DNA of 64,000 nucleotides from Mauremys mutica (taxonomy: Eukaryota > Chordata > Testudines > Geoemydidae). The notes under the pieces were generated by a model. It ran no database searches. It was not told the origin of the DNA and saw only the letters and a program-made list of their open reading frames with translations. The DNA lies in the NCBI RefSeq assembly GCF_020497125.1, contig NC_059072.1, positions 306,918,781-306,982,780 of the forward strand, given 5' to 3'. Shown piece by piece: positions 23,301-32,559 of this stretch. The translations under genes were made by a program, and so were the position numbers. Every line of letters begins with the position of its first letter. The first letter of the stretch is position 1.

Positions 23301-26300
23301 TAGTGAAAGCCCAGCTTTAACTCATAGTTTCTACAACTCAGAATTTGAACACTGAATTAAATATAGGTATATTGGGCAGCACCCTGCAGATGTTCAAATA
23401 TTAAATCAATCTTGATGGTTCACTTTTGCAGAGCTGTGATGGAACAGGAGCCATGTATTTTGTAGGCTGTGGTTATAATGCCTTTCCTGTTGGATCTGAA
23501 TATGCTGATTTTCCACACATGGATGATAAACAAAAAGACAGAGAAATCAGAAAGTTCAGATACATCATACATGCTGAACAGAACGCCTTGACATTCAGGT
23601 ATATGAATCTGTTATTTTAATATCAGAAAAGAAAAAGGCAGTTCAGAGATGAGCAACTGATAGATGCAGAGCATGATGTGATTATGAAAGGTTCTATGTA
23701 CAATCAAACTACACATTTAAACATGATGTAAAATTTGAACATTCACAGATAAAGTAGGTTCTGTGAATTCTTCAAAACTGTGAAGGACTTGGCTTAAATT
23801 GTTCATTCTTGTGTTGTGTGATGGGTACCATTAAAACTCAACAGTCACCATCTCTGCCACCTGTCATAACCACATTATTGTCCTGAAATGACACACTGAA
23901 GAATGGTAAATACTGAGTCTTTAACGGTGCTGTGTTTGTCATTCAGATAGCAAATCCTAATCAAATGTGTCCTCTTGTTCCCATGTACTTTGGTAGGAAT
24001 AACAATCCTGCTCCAAAGAGCAGATTATAATATGATTAACAGAATTTCTTTGCTCACTCACATAAGCCTAAATCACCACCATTCAGAATGGTCGAGTTTT
24101 TAATTTCAGAATATTTTTCTGACTACTTGTAGGTGTCAAGAAATAAAACCAGAAGAGAGAAGCATGATTTTTGTGACAAAATGTCCCTGTGATGAATGTG
24201 TGCCTTTAATCAAAGGTGCTGGCATCAAGCAAATCTATGTAGGAGATGTAGATGTTGGAAAGAAGAAAGCAGACATATCATACATGAAGTTTCGTGAACT
24301 TGAAGGCGTTAGCAAATTTACGGTAAATGATAGAACCTACAGAATTTTTTAAAAAAAATCTTCAAGTGTACAGGAATGTTAGGAGAGCGGTGGAGACAGG
24401 GTGTAGAAGTTCTACCATCATGTTGCCTAATCCTGCTTGGAGCAAGGTTCAAAGAGATGGGAGTAAAAATGCCTGCATTCTGTCTACACTGGTGTTTGCA
24501 ACATTTCTGTGCTAGTGTGAGACCCGTGATGGGAAAAGTGCTAGTGTAGACAAGCCTTCCGATACAGTTTTTTCAATAGGAGCATTTTGCTGTTAATAGC
24601 CCATTTTTAAAAACTCTCCTGCCACTTGACCAGATTCAACAAGCTCAGACAGAATCCTCTCCTGCCTTCGGTAGCTTGGAATGTTTCCAATGTGAATGCT
24701 TCCAGGTGCTTCTGGGAGATTAAAATGAGACCTTCCTAACTATATACAGTCCTGTCTTCAACCCTCCCAACAAAATCTGGGTTTTTGGTAACAGGCTGGG
24801 AGCTGAGGAAAATATATATGACACACTCTCCCCAAGATTCTGATCTTCAGTATTTTGTTATGAGTGCAATTGTCCCCTCTGTTACCATGTGGGGAGGCCA
24901 GGGCATGTGCACACAGAGTAGATGTACAGAAGAAAGAATCATAGAATATCAGGGTTGGAAGGGACCTCAGGAGGTCATCTAGTCCAACCCCCTGCACAAA
25001 GCAGGACCAATCTCCAACTAAATCATCCCAGCCAGGGCTTTGTCAAGCCTGACCTTAAAAACCTTTACGGAAGGAGATTCCATCACCACCTTAGGTAACC
25101 CATTCCAGAGCTTCACCACCCTTCTAGTGAAAAAGTTTTTCCTAATATCCAACCTAACCCTCCCCCACTGCAACTTGAGACCATTACGCCTTGTTCTGTC
25201 ATCTGGTACCACTGAGAACAGTCTAGATCCATCCTCTTTGGAACCCCCTTTCAGGTAGTTAAAACAGCTATCAAATCCCCCCTCATTCTTCTCTTCTGCA
25301 GACTAAACAATCCCAGTTCCCTCAGCCTCTCCTCATAAATCATGTGCTCCAGTCCCCAATCATTGTTGTTGCCTTCCGCTGGACTCTTTCCAATTTTTCC
25401 ACATCTTTGTTGTAGTGTGGGGCCCAAAACAGGACACACTACTCCAGATGAGGCCTCACCAATGCCGAATAGAGGGGAATGATCACGTCCCTCAATCTGC
25501 TGGCAATGCTCCTACTTATACAGCCCAAAATGCTGTTAGTCTTCTTGGCAACAAGGGCACACTCTTGACTCATATCCAGCTTCTTGTCCACTGTAACCCC
25601 TAGGTCCTTTTCTGCAGAACTGCCGCCTAGCCACTCGGTCCCTAGTCTGTAGCAGTGCATGGGATTCTTCCATCCTAAGTGCAGGACTCTGCACTTGTCC
25701 TTGTTGAACCTAATCAGATTTCTTTTGGCCCAATCCTCTAATTTGTCTAGGTCCCTCTGTATCCTCCTTTGGAAGCCCATCTAAAGGGACAGTATATGGT
25801 ACATACTCTGCAAAGTGAAAAGGGGCAGGCCAAAGACAGAGCTGGGAGTATCTCCATGGTATCTCCCTACAAAGTTTTCCCTTAAATAAGATTTGCTAAC
25901 TCGGTATTTTTGTATGAAGTGACCTCCTCCAAACCCTCCTCTTGATACACTGGGGCGGGGTTGGAGGTATCCACTGGAAGGGCCCATTCAAGAACATAGC
26001 TCTTGGAGGAGTCACAGTGCATAGCATGGAAGGTGGATCTAGGCACCTGTTCTGAGGCACTAGGTCTTGTAGGTGTTCAAGATCATGGATGTTGGTGCAA
26101 CTCTCCCATTCCGGCAGGCAATTCTGCCTCATAAGTGGAAGTTGTGGCCATACGATTTTAACAGAGCAATAGTTTTTTCCTTCAAAAGGTGACGTGTGAA
26201 AAGAAAGCAAACCTTGTTTGTAGTTTTATAGTGTCAGAGGAGCTCACTTCCTTAAAATGAAGTAATGTCCCAAACGTCCTCTTCCTCCCATTCTTTGTTT

Positions 26301-28737
26301 TTGTCCTCTAGAATAAATGAAACTTTTTTTTCTTTTTCACAGTGGCAACTAAGCCCATCCCACACTGATGTTCATGAGCCCACAGCCAGAGAAAGTAAGT
26401 GTTTGTAGTAACAGGTTGTAAGTAATTACATACAAGCAATAAATACAACAGATTTTGAAAAAAAACCCTGAATACTTGCAAGGTTATAGCTCACTTTTCA
26501 AATTTTCTGACAGAGATAACATGCCTATTTAAACTTTCAGCTAGATACTAGTGATGAGTATAAAACTTCTGTATTCATTTAAAAAAAACAAACCTGGTAC
26601 CCCCCATGCAACATAAATATCCAGAAGTGCTTTATTCAGGTATGTAAGTTATCCATAGTATCCTAGTTTTTGCACTGATGAATCCATCCTATTGGGAGGG
26701 TTTTTGAAAAGCCTTCAAGTGACTTGGAGCACAAGTACCAGTGACTTTCAGTGAGATGTGGGCTCTGAAGTCACTTAATGCTTTCAAAACTTCAAACCAC
26801 TGTCCACGTTTTATAAATAAAAAAAATACACCAATACTTTTAATCACTTTTTCTCAGACAACTCTCATTTCCATTGCATTTAATGGCAGTTGGTCCCCAG
26901 ATCAGTGAATGTGAGCTGTTTCCCACTCCTTCAACCCCAAGCAAGTGTATGTGCCAAGCGAGCTGTCACTTTCCGAAGACAGAAATTAAGTCACAGTGTC
27001 ATGCTAAGGCCCTTTCTGCACTAGGGGAAATGATTCACTGCAGCAAACTAGCATCAACTGTTAGCCCTTGGAATGCCTCTGAATCAGGTTTGGAAATGGT
27101 GTAAACAGAGCCAAAATATTTGAAACACACAATGCAGAAGGCATGCTAGATATCTTGTTCCAGCGGGTAACTGGGAATACCTGACTTAAAGTACTGAGTC
27201 TGCATACTATATACACAGCTAGGAGTTTCACTGATTGTTTCTGGTCTGTGAGAGGCCACAGAGCACTGACTAAACTCCAGCATGCAGTGAGGTCTGTGTG
27301 AAATTTGGGATCGATTCTCAGGGGCACTCTCTTCTTTGGTTGTTTGGTCAGGAATTCTGAGGGTATTTCATCAGATATTACATGGGTGTTCGCTAACCAC
27401 TGCAGAATTCCAATAACTAAACCAGGGGTAGGCCACCTATGGCATGTGTGCCGAAGGCGGCATGCAAGATGATTTTCAGTGGCACTCACACTGCCTGGGT
27501 CCTGGGGGCTCTGCATTTTAATTTAATTTTAAATGAAGCTTATTTACTTGACATACAACAATAGTTTAGTTATATATTATAGACTTATAGAAAGAGACCT
27601 TCTAAAAAAGTTAAAAAGTATTACTGGCACGTGAAACCTTAAATTAGAGTGAATAAATGAAGACTCGGCACAGCACTTCTGAAAGGTTGCTGACCCCTGA
27701 ACTAAACTATTTTCAACCCTAGCTGAGGAGAGGTGCATAAGGTCCCAGTGCTTGACAGCTGTTGTCAACAGGTCATTTTCCAAATATTAATTCCTTTAAT
27801 ATGGTGCCCTTGAGTTTTTAACCATCTCCATTCTGGGCCACTCAGTATACTTACCTCCAGGGCTTTGGAACGGAGCCCGGAGCTGGAGGACAGACCATTA
27901 GGTTTTTGCCCGGAGCTGGAGTGGAGCAGTTTAAAAATTTGATTGCTCCATATCCCTGCTTACCTCACAATGGCTATGCTTAAGTGGAGTAAGCTCCTCC
28001 ATCTGGAGAAAGGTGCTCTCTTATCCTTGCTGAAACTGAATGTGCTATCTCTGTTTTCAGCCCAAGGTATGAGAATCCTAAAGTGCTGTGTGCACACAAT
28101 GCTGTGCCTGCATAGTGTCTGTCTGTCCTAAAGTAGATTAAGTATTTTAATTAATTGATTGCAGTTTTAAACCCACTCTAATCTGTGAACAAGTATTCAT
28201 AGTTGGGAATGTGGCAAAGGCATTGACCTGTTCCTTCCCTGGGAACTTGAAGTACATATGAAAGAGGAAGATCTGTGTAGGCCCTGGATCCAGACTCAGA
28301 CCCATGTGTTATAGCAAATAAAAAAGGATAGACTTTGATCTAGAGCTCTTGACTCCCATCACTGTGTGCTAATGACTATACGAACAGCATGTGCTGGCAT
28401 GTAACCAGCTTTCTTTCAGTGGACCAATAGCTGCGTAATTCTCAGTTGCCTGATACTTTATATAGGTATCTCTTAGGGCTTGAGTTTGCTTAATTATCCC
28501 CAGAGAGAAGGGGGTGAACTAATATCTGTTATTGGACCCACTTCACCATCTTTTCTCTCTAATATACTGAGACCAACATGGCTACAACAGCACTGATATG
28601 GTCACAATACATTTGAGTGTTTAATGTATATTTAATATTCTCTTAAAACATCTTGCGTTTTAGATGGCGTACAGAAAACACAATCACTAGATGAACAGCA
28701 GCACCAGAGCAAGAAACTCTGCCTTGGAAACCATTGA
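4981..28737 (+). CDS. CDADC1: CDADC1, cytidine and dCMP deaminase domain containing 1 (nine coding exons)
   Basis: Joining 4981-5068, 12662-12756, 15936-16113, 17125-17703, 21799-21848, 23432-23598, 24133-24322, 26343-26394 and 28664-28737 gives 1473 nt: 490 codons and TGA, with every phase matching and every intron GT-AG. The protein has two zinc-dependent deaminase folds. The N-terminal one has H86-A-G and P110-C-x-x-C114, so the catalytic HAE glutamate is Gly. The C-terminal one is complete, with H377-A-E379 and P404-C405-D-E-C408. The family acts on deoxycytidine nucleotides; I recall recent reports of dCTP deaminase activity for vertebrate CDADC1 but cannot verify them here. The human protein is about 514 residues. 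The roughly 24-residue difference falls between exons 2 and 3, where I find no equivalent exon. The ATG at 4981 is chosen because the T-Q-T segment and exon 2 align with the human N-terminus as I remember it. Confidence 0.95.
5051..5349 (+). repeat. Tandem array of exon-end plus splice-donor copies
   Basis: Six diverged copies of a unit: C-rich tract, GACAGC(G/A)xxTCAG, GTGAGCGCCCCTCCCCC. Donor GT positions are 5069, 5122, 5163, 5220, 5275 and 5344, a spacing of 41-69 bp. Copy 5 is the most decayed (CTG|GTGAGC). Copies 3 and 6 read GACAGCATGTCAG. Only the first donor keeps the exon 2 frame: the others lengthen exon 1 by 53, 94, 151, 206 or 275 nt, none a multiple of three. Confidence 0.9.
5586..6037. 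mobile_element. hAT-like MITE, 452 bp, in CDADC1 intron 1
   Basis: The ends are CAGTGGTGAAAGTAAA (5586-5601) and the reverse complement of CAGGGGTGAAAGTAAA (to 6037). A perfect 8-bp target duplication, gctgtagt, flanks it (5578-5585 and 6038-6045). The interior is GC-rich and non-coding. Confidence 0.9.
6046..7621 (+). other. CDADC1 intron 1, no feature recognised
   Basis: AT-rich intron sequence. Short open frames (for example 6084-6383 and 7315-7536) show no domain. I see no repeat family with confidence. Confidence 0.5.
7622..9014 (+). mobile_element. CR1 LINE, 5'-truncated, young subfamily
   Basis: This is the 3' half of CR1 ORF2. The reverse transcriptase frame runs from about 7643 to 8508, with fingers/palm motifs ([53 protein letters not shown]). 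The catalytic box reads FPDD in place of FADD. The frame stops at 8507-8509 and continues in another frame at 8509-8835. The CR1 3' UTR follows, ending GGTTGGACTAGATGACCTCC then ATTCTATGATTCT near 9014. The stop, frameshift and altered catalytic box make it inactive. Confidence 0.93.
9358..10325 (+). mobile_element. CR1 LINE, 5'-truncated, older subfamily
   Basis: Begins at the GVPQGS motif of the reverse transcriptase (GGGTCCCTCAGGGATC) and runs through the palm (FAYDAKLGE, a decayed FADD) and thumb to the CR1 tail, GACCTCTCGAGGTCCCTTCC and TATGATTCTATGATTG, at about 10325. Several stops and frame changes. It is more diverged from the 7622 copy than the 24.9 kb copy is, so it belongs to a different, older subfamily. 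Confidence 0.9.
10326..10904 (+). other. CDADC1 intron 1, no feature recognised
   Basis: Intron sequence. A stretch around 10720-10790 (GGATTGAGCCTTGTGGGACT) looks like an ancient repeat, but I cannot name it. Confidence 0.4.
10905..11213. mobile_element. hAT-like MITE, 309 bp (copy A)
   Basis: The ends are CAGGGGTAGGCAACC and its near-complement GTTGCCGACCCCTG. A perfect 8-bp target duplication, ctatagac, flanks it (10897-10904 and 11214-11221). A second copy of the same family lies at 27423-27699. Confidence 0.93.
11222..12661 (+). other. CDADC1 intron 1, 3' part
   Basis: AT-rich. Open frames of about 100 codons at 11580-11964 have no recognisable domain. The intron ends with TTTTTTTCTGATGACAG before exon 2. 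Confidence 0.5.
12662..12756 (+). CDS. CDADC1: CDADC1 exon 2
   Basis: 95 nt, residues 30-61 ([20 protein letters not shown] onward, ending QKKSQ). Enters in phase 1 and leaves in phase 0. Acceptor AG at 12660-12661 and donor CAG|GTAAAA. The sequence is strongly conserved with the human N-terminus as I remember it. Confidence 0.93.
12757..14972 (+). other. CDADC1 intron 2, 5' part
   Basis: I looked here for the small human exon that follows exon 2 (residues rich in E, K, G and D) and found no in-frame candidate with good splice sites. Otherwise no feature is recognised. Confidence 0.45.
14973..15275. mobile_element. CpG-rich palindromic MITE-like element
   Basis: The ends are GGCTACGTCTATACT and AGTGTAGACCAGGCC, imperfect inverted repeats of the kind seen in a common turtle MITE. 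Inside is a 17-bp palindrome with one mismatch (15028-15044 and 15050-15066, core TTCGATATATCG). A second hairpin has GAACTAAGGTA at 15177-15187 pairing with TACCTTAGTTC at 15228-15238, and the GTTCAGCTA/TAGCTGAAC arms inside it. I count about 33 CpG in 15001-15240, inside an AT-rich intron. The target duplication is not clear. Confidence 0.7.
15285..15770 (+). repeat. Older interspersed repeat, split by a SINE
   Basis: The left part (15300-15435) contains ATCTTTTATTGGACCAGCTT and GAGACAAGCTTTCAAGCT. The right part (15646-15770) contains GACCTGAAGAAGAGCT and AATATCCTGGGA. I recognise both as pieces of one repeat common in turtle and crocodile genomes. A similar fragment lies at 28500-28610. 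Family name not known to me. Confidence 0.55.
15436..15636 (-). mobile_element. Cry-type tRNA-derived SINE with CR1 tail
   Basis: On the minus strand it starts with a tRNA-like head: A box TAGCTCAGTGG (15623-15633) and B box GGTTGTGAATTCAATCC (15580-15596). It ends with the CR1 LINE 3' end (GGTTGGACTAGATGATCTCC and GATATTCTATGATT at 15436-15500). This head-tail pairing is the tortoise Pol III SINE described in cryptodiran turtles. A T-rich expansion separates the two parts (about 15519-15550). It is inserted into the older repeat around it. Confidence 0.85.
15936..16113 (+). CDS. CDADC1: CDADC1 exon 3 (first, degenerate deaminase domain)
   Basis: 178 nt, residues 62-120 plus one base. Contains H86-A-G-Q in place of the catalytic HAE, and P110-C-S-T-C114. 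Acceptor TATAG, donor ATG|GTAAGT. The zinc-binding residues are kept but the proton-shuttle Glu is replaced by Gly, so this half is probably structural. Confidence 0.95.
16114..16847 (+). other. CDADC1 intron 3, first part
   Basis: Nothing firm. The stretch 16795-16830 (CCCTGCCCCGAGGAGCTTAC) resembles a MIR-related repeat common in amniotes. Confidence 0.4.
16848..17050 (+). other. Possible alternative terminal exon of CDADC1 (speculative)
   Basis: An open frame of 66 complete codons runs from a TTTTCTAG acceptor (AG at 16846-16847) to TAA at 17048-17050. Its phase fits exon 3 (G plus AT gives Asp). The frame starts [15 protein letters not shown] and has no recognised domain. Using it would give a protein with only the degenerate deaminase half. 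No polyadenylation signal is visible close downstream, and coding evidence is weak. Confidence 0.2.
17125..17703 (+). CDS. CDADC1: CDADC1 exon 4 (central region)
   Basis: 579 nt, phase 1 to phase 1, residues 121-313. Starts [17 protein letters not shown] and ends RLLAYRT. It carries the end of the first deaminase fold, the linker ([20 protein letters not shown] and [15 protein letters not shown] regions) and the start of the second fold. Acceptor TTTCAG, donor CTG|GTGAGT. The largest coding exon, fully open. Confidence 0.96.
17725..17965 (+). repeat. MIR-type SINE
   Basis: Contains the MIR core strings ACCTTGGGCAAGGTACTTAC, TGTGCCTCAGTTCC, TCTGTAAAGTGGG and TTGTAAAGGGCTTTGAG in the usual order. 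An ancient repeat directly downstream of exon 4. Confidence 0.8.
17966..21579 (+). other. CDADC1 intron 4, no firm feature
   Basis: AT-rich intron sequence. On the minus strand 18737-19075 is open for 112 codons and contains a [19 protein letters not shown] segment, which resembles the esterase-like domain of LINE ORF1 proteins. Nothing else recognised. Confidence 0.4.
21580..21720 (+). repeat. MIR-type SINE, partial
   Basis: Strings TAAGTGTCTTAATCTTTCTG, TGTGCCTCATTTTCCCTATC and GCAAAGTGGAGCTAAT follow the MIR order. Ends about 80 bp before CDADC1 exon 5. Confidence 0.65.
21799..21848 (+). CDS. CDADC1: CDADC1 exon 5
   Basis: 50 nt, completes residue 314 (Glu) and encodes [17 protein letters not shown] to residue 330. 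Acceptor TATTTTAG, donor TCT|GTGAGT. This is the start of the second, catalytic deaminase fold. Confidence 0.94.
21849..23162 (+). other. CDADC1 intron 5, first part
   Basis: No feature recognised. Short open frames only. Confidence 0.45.
23163..23252. repeat. Perfect 36-bp inverted repeat (hairpin) in intron 5
   Basis: Arm 1 at 23163-23198 and arm 2 at 23217-23252 are exact reverse complements over 36 bp, with an 18-nt spacer (23199-23216). An A-run and an AC microsatellite follow (about 23250-23290). It lies about 180 bp before exon 6. No known repeat family recognised. Confidence 0.95.
23432..23598 (+). CDS. CDADC1: CDADC1 exon 6 (catalytic HAE)
   Basis: 167 nt, residues 331-385 plus two bases. 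Encodes [20 protein letters not shown] onward and the catalytic IIHAEQNAL (H377, E379). Acceptor TTTTGCAG, donor CAG|GTATAT. Confidence 0.96.
24133..24322 (+). CDS. CDADC1: CDADC1 exon 7 (zinc-binding PCxxC)
   Basis: 190 nt, completes Arg386 and encodes residues 387-449, including KCPCDEC (C405, C408) and [20 protein letters not shown]. Acceptor TTGTAG, donor ACG|GTAAAT. With exon 6 it forms the active site. Confidence 0.96.
24936..25768 (-). mobile_element. CR1 LINE 3' end, young subfamily, antisense in CDADC1 intron 7
   Basis: The 3' tail comes first on the plus strand (AATCATAGAATATCAGGG, then GACCTCAGGAGGTCATCTAG). The thumb and palm-end of the reverse transcriptase follow on the minus strand, broken into frames at 25018-25212, 25251-25439 and 25439-25780. 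Near-identical text to the 7622-9014 copy places both in the same recent subfamily. Confidence 0.93.
25769..26342 (+). other. CDADC1 intron 7, 3' part
   Basis: No feature recognised. Ends with a good pyrimidine tract, TTTTTTTTCTTTTTCACAG. Confidence 0.45.
26343..26394 (+). CDS. CDADC1: CDADC1 exon 8
   Basis: 52 nt, residues 450-466 plus one base ([17 protein letters not shown]). Acceptor TTTTCACAG, donor AAA|GTAAGT. The W-Q-L-x-P start matches the human order after SKFT. Confidence 0.9.
26395..27422 (+). other. CDADC1 intron 8, first part
   Basis: No feature recognised. The long minus-strand frame at 27061-27516 runs into the MITE and is spurious. Confidence 0.45.
27423..27699. mobile_element. 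hAT-like MITE, 277 bp (copy B)
   Basis: Same family and orientation as 10905-11213, with a shorter middle. Ends CAGGGGTAGGCCACC and GGTTGCTGACCCCTG. Perfect 8-bp target duplication aactaaac (27415-27422 and 27700-27707). Confidence 0.93.
28664..28737 (+). CDS. CDADC1: CDADC1 exon 9 (last coding exon)
   Basis: 74 nt, residues 467-490 and TGA (28735-28737). Encodes [20 protein letters not shown] and ends LGNH. The N-G-V start and Q-H-Q stretch match the human C-terminus as I recall it. The human end is more basic, and here only one KK remains. Confidence 0.88.
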
Positions 28738-31700
28738 GCAACTAAGTACGAAACAAGCAAGGTCTCTGCAGATTCTCCATAGCACTTTTATAATCCAGCC
28801 TGTTTGTACTAGCAAATAAGGATGGGTTTTATTTATTGATTGCTTGAAAAGAGATTTTTTAGAATAAGTTTATTTATGATGTCTTAAATGTTTTATAGCA
28901 TTTTTAATTTAGATGTTTATGAAAAGAATTTCTGGAAAAATGCTGCTTATATCATATACAAAATGAATTTGGTGGCCACCACTAAGATTGCTTTGCTGGC
29001 TGGTCATTGTTAATAAAAATTCAGATCAGAGGACTGGAAACTAGCTCATTGCTCATAGGACAGAAGAATTTTGGGGGAAAATAGCAAATGGCATCTGCGT
29101 GGCTTGCAGGAATGGATTGCCATGCTTCAGGCAATCAGAACACAGCTTTGCAGAAATGATACGGCCTGATTGTTCACGTGTTCTGCTTGTGGAAATACCA
29201 CAGCATACATGGTTTGTAGACAGTAACTATAATTCTGTTGCACTAAAGTAGGTTTAATTTTGATTTTCAATCCTCTGGTATAAGGGCTATAAAGTCATTG
29301 AATGTCCTCACTAGATAAATGACTCCGAGATAAACCTTAAAGTGTTTTTCATAAATTTCTCTCTACAATAGTAGTAGGAGTTGCTATTCTGTGACAGCAT
29401 TCTCTTGCATTGACTTTATTTGTTATGGATGCTTTTAAAAATGGACTTCAGTTGAATACTCCTATATGGAGATCAGTTTGTCACTGTTTAAAAACTGGAG
29501 CTAGCTGACTTCAAATGTGACACACTCTGTACCTTGTGTACAACACACAGGGATGCTTGGCTCTTAGGTCACATAGGAAGAATTTTTTAAGACATCATTA
29601 ACAATATCTTAGAACAGTCATTGTCCTATAGGAAACTCACTGGCTAAATTACCAGATTTCCTTATGTCCCTTGTTAGACAGGAAGACATGAACCAGTGAG
29701 ACAGAATGTTTTCTCGTAGAGACCAATACTATACTGATAATTAAAACAGGAGAATGGAAAGTGTATTAGAAACCAGACTGAACTTACAAACCCATCTCAT
29801 TAATGGCTCTGAGGTGGCACTGTGTACAGTTACCAAGTGACAGGTGTTTGTACTTTGTCAAAATACAAGTGGCTTCCGCCAAAATGTAACAGCAATTCAC
29901 TAACTAGTAGCTCCTCTTCCTCCTCGTTCTCCTGCAAACCCAGCAGGAGGGCAGGTTCCCAGCTGGGAATCCAAACTCGAGTCTGTCTCCCCCACGATGA
30001 TGCTGATCATGACTAGACCCTGGGGGCAGCCAAGGCTTTTAGAAAAAATGTAATACTGGAAACATAAGTGCTTGTTAAGAGAGAATTTTCTCGCCCAGCA
30101 GTAGCACTACAATCTCCACTATAACTACACGCATTACACCTGATAAAAACCATGGTATGCTTTAAATAGCAGTGAAACTGCAAAGCAAAGCAAGGCATGC
30201 CAGTAATTTCAATACTGTCTGTATCTGCTCTTTTCTGTTACTCGTTTCCAGCTGCCCTGGTGAACTGTAGAATATACAGGACCTTCAGCTTTCATTTTTC
30301 CTACAGTGGCAGCCATATATAGAGTCTCAAATTCTTGGTCTTTCTAAAAAGTTAGCATGCTGGTAGACAGGGCTGACCAGACAGTAGGTTGTTTAGCAGA
30401 CATCTGTCATGTAACATATCTTTTACTGAGAGGCTTTTGTGTCATTGTTACATGGTTTGGCAGAGGGTCTCAAGTCTTAATCTTCACGGTCTCAGGTTAA
30501 AGTCTCTAGGTTCTGGTTGTAGATGCACAGAGTTGCTGCCTGTGATTCCTGAGATGCAACGTGTTGCTGTGATTCCTTATGGGCTTGTGGTGCCTGCTTA
30601 CTCCTAAATGCTTGGGACCTATGGTCTGGGTAGCCGGTACAGAGCCTTTACAGGAGCTTTTATTCCCTTACATGGATATGTATCCTGAGTCACAATGTAG
30701 CCCTCAGTGGAATAGCAGGAGCTGCTGTTTTCCTTCAGCCTGTTTAAATTTCTTTAAAAATATATTCTGGAAACTGTCTGATGCCAGATGATGTAAGTGT
30801 GTTTTGGGTGGAGAACATTCTGCCACTAACATCGGTGTGTTGAGTAATGTCCATGTGCTGCTGCAAGTGTTAGTGCATTTCAGGGTTAAGATGTTTACAG
30901 CTTCATTTCATCGGGCCAGACTCTTGGCAAGTGATCCTATTGAAGCCAACTTCTTTGTAAATAATGGTGGCAGAATTTAGGGCTTAATGAGAACTTTGAA
31001 ACCATGCTAAAGAGCTAGTACAACAGTGACGCAGAAGGAAGTCCATGACCTGAAATAACTTGCCTGTCATTGTGCCACTAACTATGTGCACTTTCATGCA
31101 CTAGGATAAAACAGAGGCCTTGCTCTTGTACCTGGATCTGCACAGATGGATCTCTGTGCCTGCGTCTAGCCCCTTTGGCTTCAGGGGGCCTGCACAGATC
31201 CAGTTGCAGCATTAGAGCTAAATGAGGACAGCAGAATGTGACCCAAACTGTTAACCCATCTTTAAAGCATACAATGCTGTACTAAAATATTCTGAGAGCA
31301 GTAGCAGGCCAGTATTCCAGTGAAAACAGATTCTCTTTTAAACCATGGGTAGTCAGTTTTAAATTAGTCTTGGGACATTCTTTCCCCTTTTGACATTTAT
31401 TAAATTAATCTTAAGTATCCCTGTGTATGAAAGGGACACTGTCAAGGTTAGTACAGTAAACAAAGAAATTTGAACTACCCTTTTCCCTAATCTATTTGCA
31501 AACTTCATGAAATTCTTTACATGCATTTTTTTCTGTAGCTAACGGTCTGATGTTCCTCCAGGTTTTCTACAGACTTCACAAGTAGCTGAGGATTTATTAG
31601 TAACCCTACAATAATAAACTAGTATGTTTATCGGATGACTTATATATTTTTGTAAGTAAACAGATTTTGTGTCTACCATTGAAGCGGCTGTTATAAACTG

Positions 31701-32433
31701 CAAGGAACAAGGGTCTGATAGTTATCACAATAGAGGCAAAGAGAAAATGCATCAGAAGATACATTCTTTGACAGTTCTTTTAAAATACAACTTCAAAGTC
31801 TGAATCATGGTGGAGGTTTGTACTTCAGTTCTTTTAAATTTGAAACCTTTATTTTTGTAAAAATTGCTTTTAAAAAGGGGAATTATTCTGGATTATTTGT
31901 ATAGATTTTGTTATGCAGAGGTTGATGGTGACATTTTATAATTGCTTTTAACACAGAGTGTGTGGGGTCTGCATTTCTACAGTGTTCTATCATATTATTG
32001 CTACAGCTCAGACTCACCTTCTGAAGCTCTCAAAGTTTTGAAGAGTCTGGTCTTGCACATGTAACTCCATTAAAGTTCTGTGCATAGGACTGGACCCTTA
32101 CCTTGGCTTGTAGCTACAGTGTGTCCCCAGCTCACTGTGCCTCTCAGATCATGGCCCATTTAGATGCTGCTGTGTGCTTTATCCATTGAAAGATGCAAGG
32201 AACACTTCCATGTTTTCTACAGCATTTACTTGAGCATGTATGTGAAGAATTTTCTCTGTCATCCTATGTAAAGATATAACTTTAGCACACCTGCTCTTTA
32301 AATTTAAAAAATGTTATTTTACATTTTATATTAAAGTGTGAAATTTCTACATATGCGGGTTTTGTTTGGTCCTTTCAGCTCATGTAAGAACAAGTATATT
32401 GGAAATGTTAAATATCAGTAACTTGTCTCTGAT
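28738..32433 (+). other. CDADC1 3' UTR and downstream sequence
   Basis: Non-coding AT-rich sequence. Possible polyadenylation signals are AATAAA at 29012-29017 and 31613-31618 and ATTAAA at 32330-32335. I cannot tell which is used. No other gene recognised. Confidence 0.5.
29012..29017 (+). promoter_or_regulatory. Candidate polyadenylation signal AATAAA for CDADC1
   Basis: First canonical AATAAA after the stop codon, 275 nt downstream. Later candidates at 31613 and 32330 would give a longer 3' UTR. Confidence 0.4.
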
Positions 32434-32547
32434 ATCAGAGGGGTAGCCGTGTTAGTCTGGATCTGTAAAAGCAGCAAAGAATCCTGTGGCACCTTATAAA
32501 CTAACAGATGTTTGTTAGTCTATAAGGTGCCACAGGATTCTTTGCTG
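32434..32547. mobile_element. Fold-back retroposed insert with 12-bp target duplication
   Basis: A partial copy of a common turtle repeat (GGGGTAGCCGTGTTAGTCTG onward) is followed directly by an inverted piece of itself. Arms 32469-32506 and 32513-32550 pair at 37 of 38 positions around a 6-nt loop. The insert is flanked by cttgtctctgat (32422-32433 and 32548-32559), a 12-bp duplication typical of LINE-mediated insertion. Confidence 0.85.
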
Positions 32548-32559
32548 CTTGTCTCTGAT

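Noticed and set aside
27061..27516. 151-codon minus-strand frame
   Set aside because: Runs through half of a hAT-like MITE with an exact target duplication, so it cannot be an ancestral coding frame.
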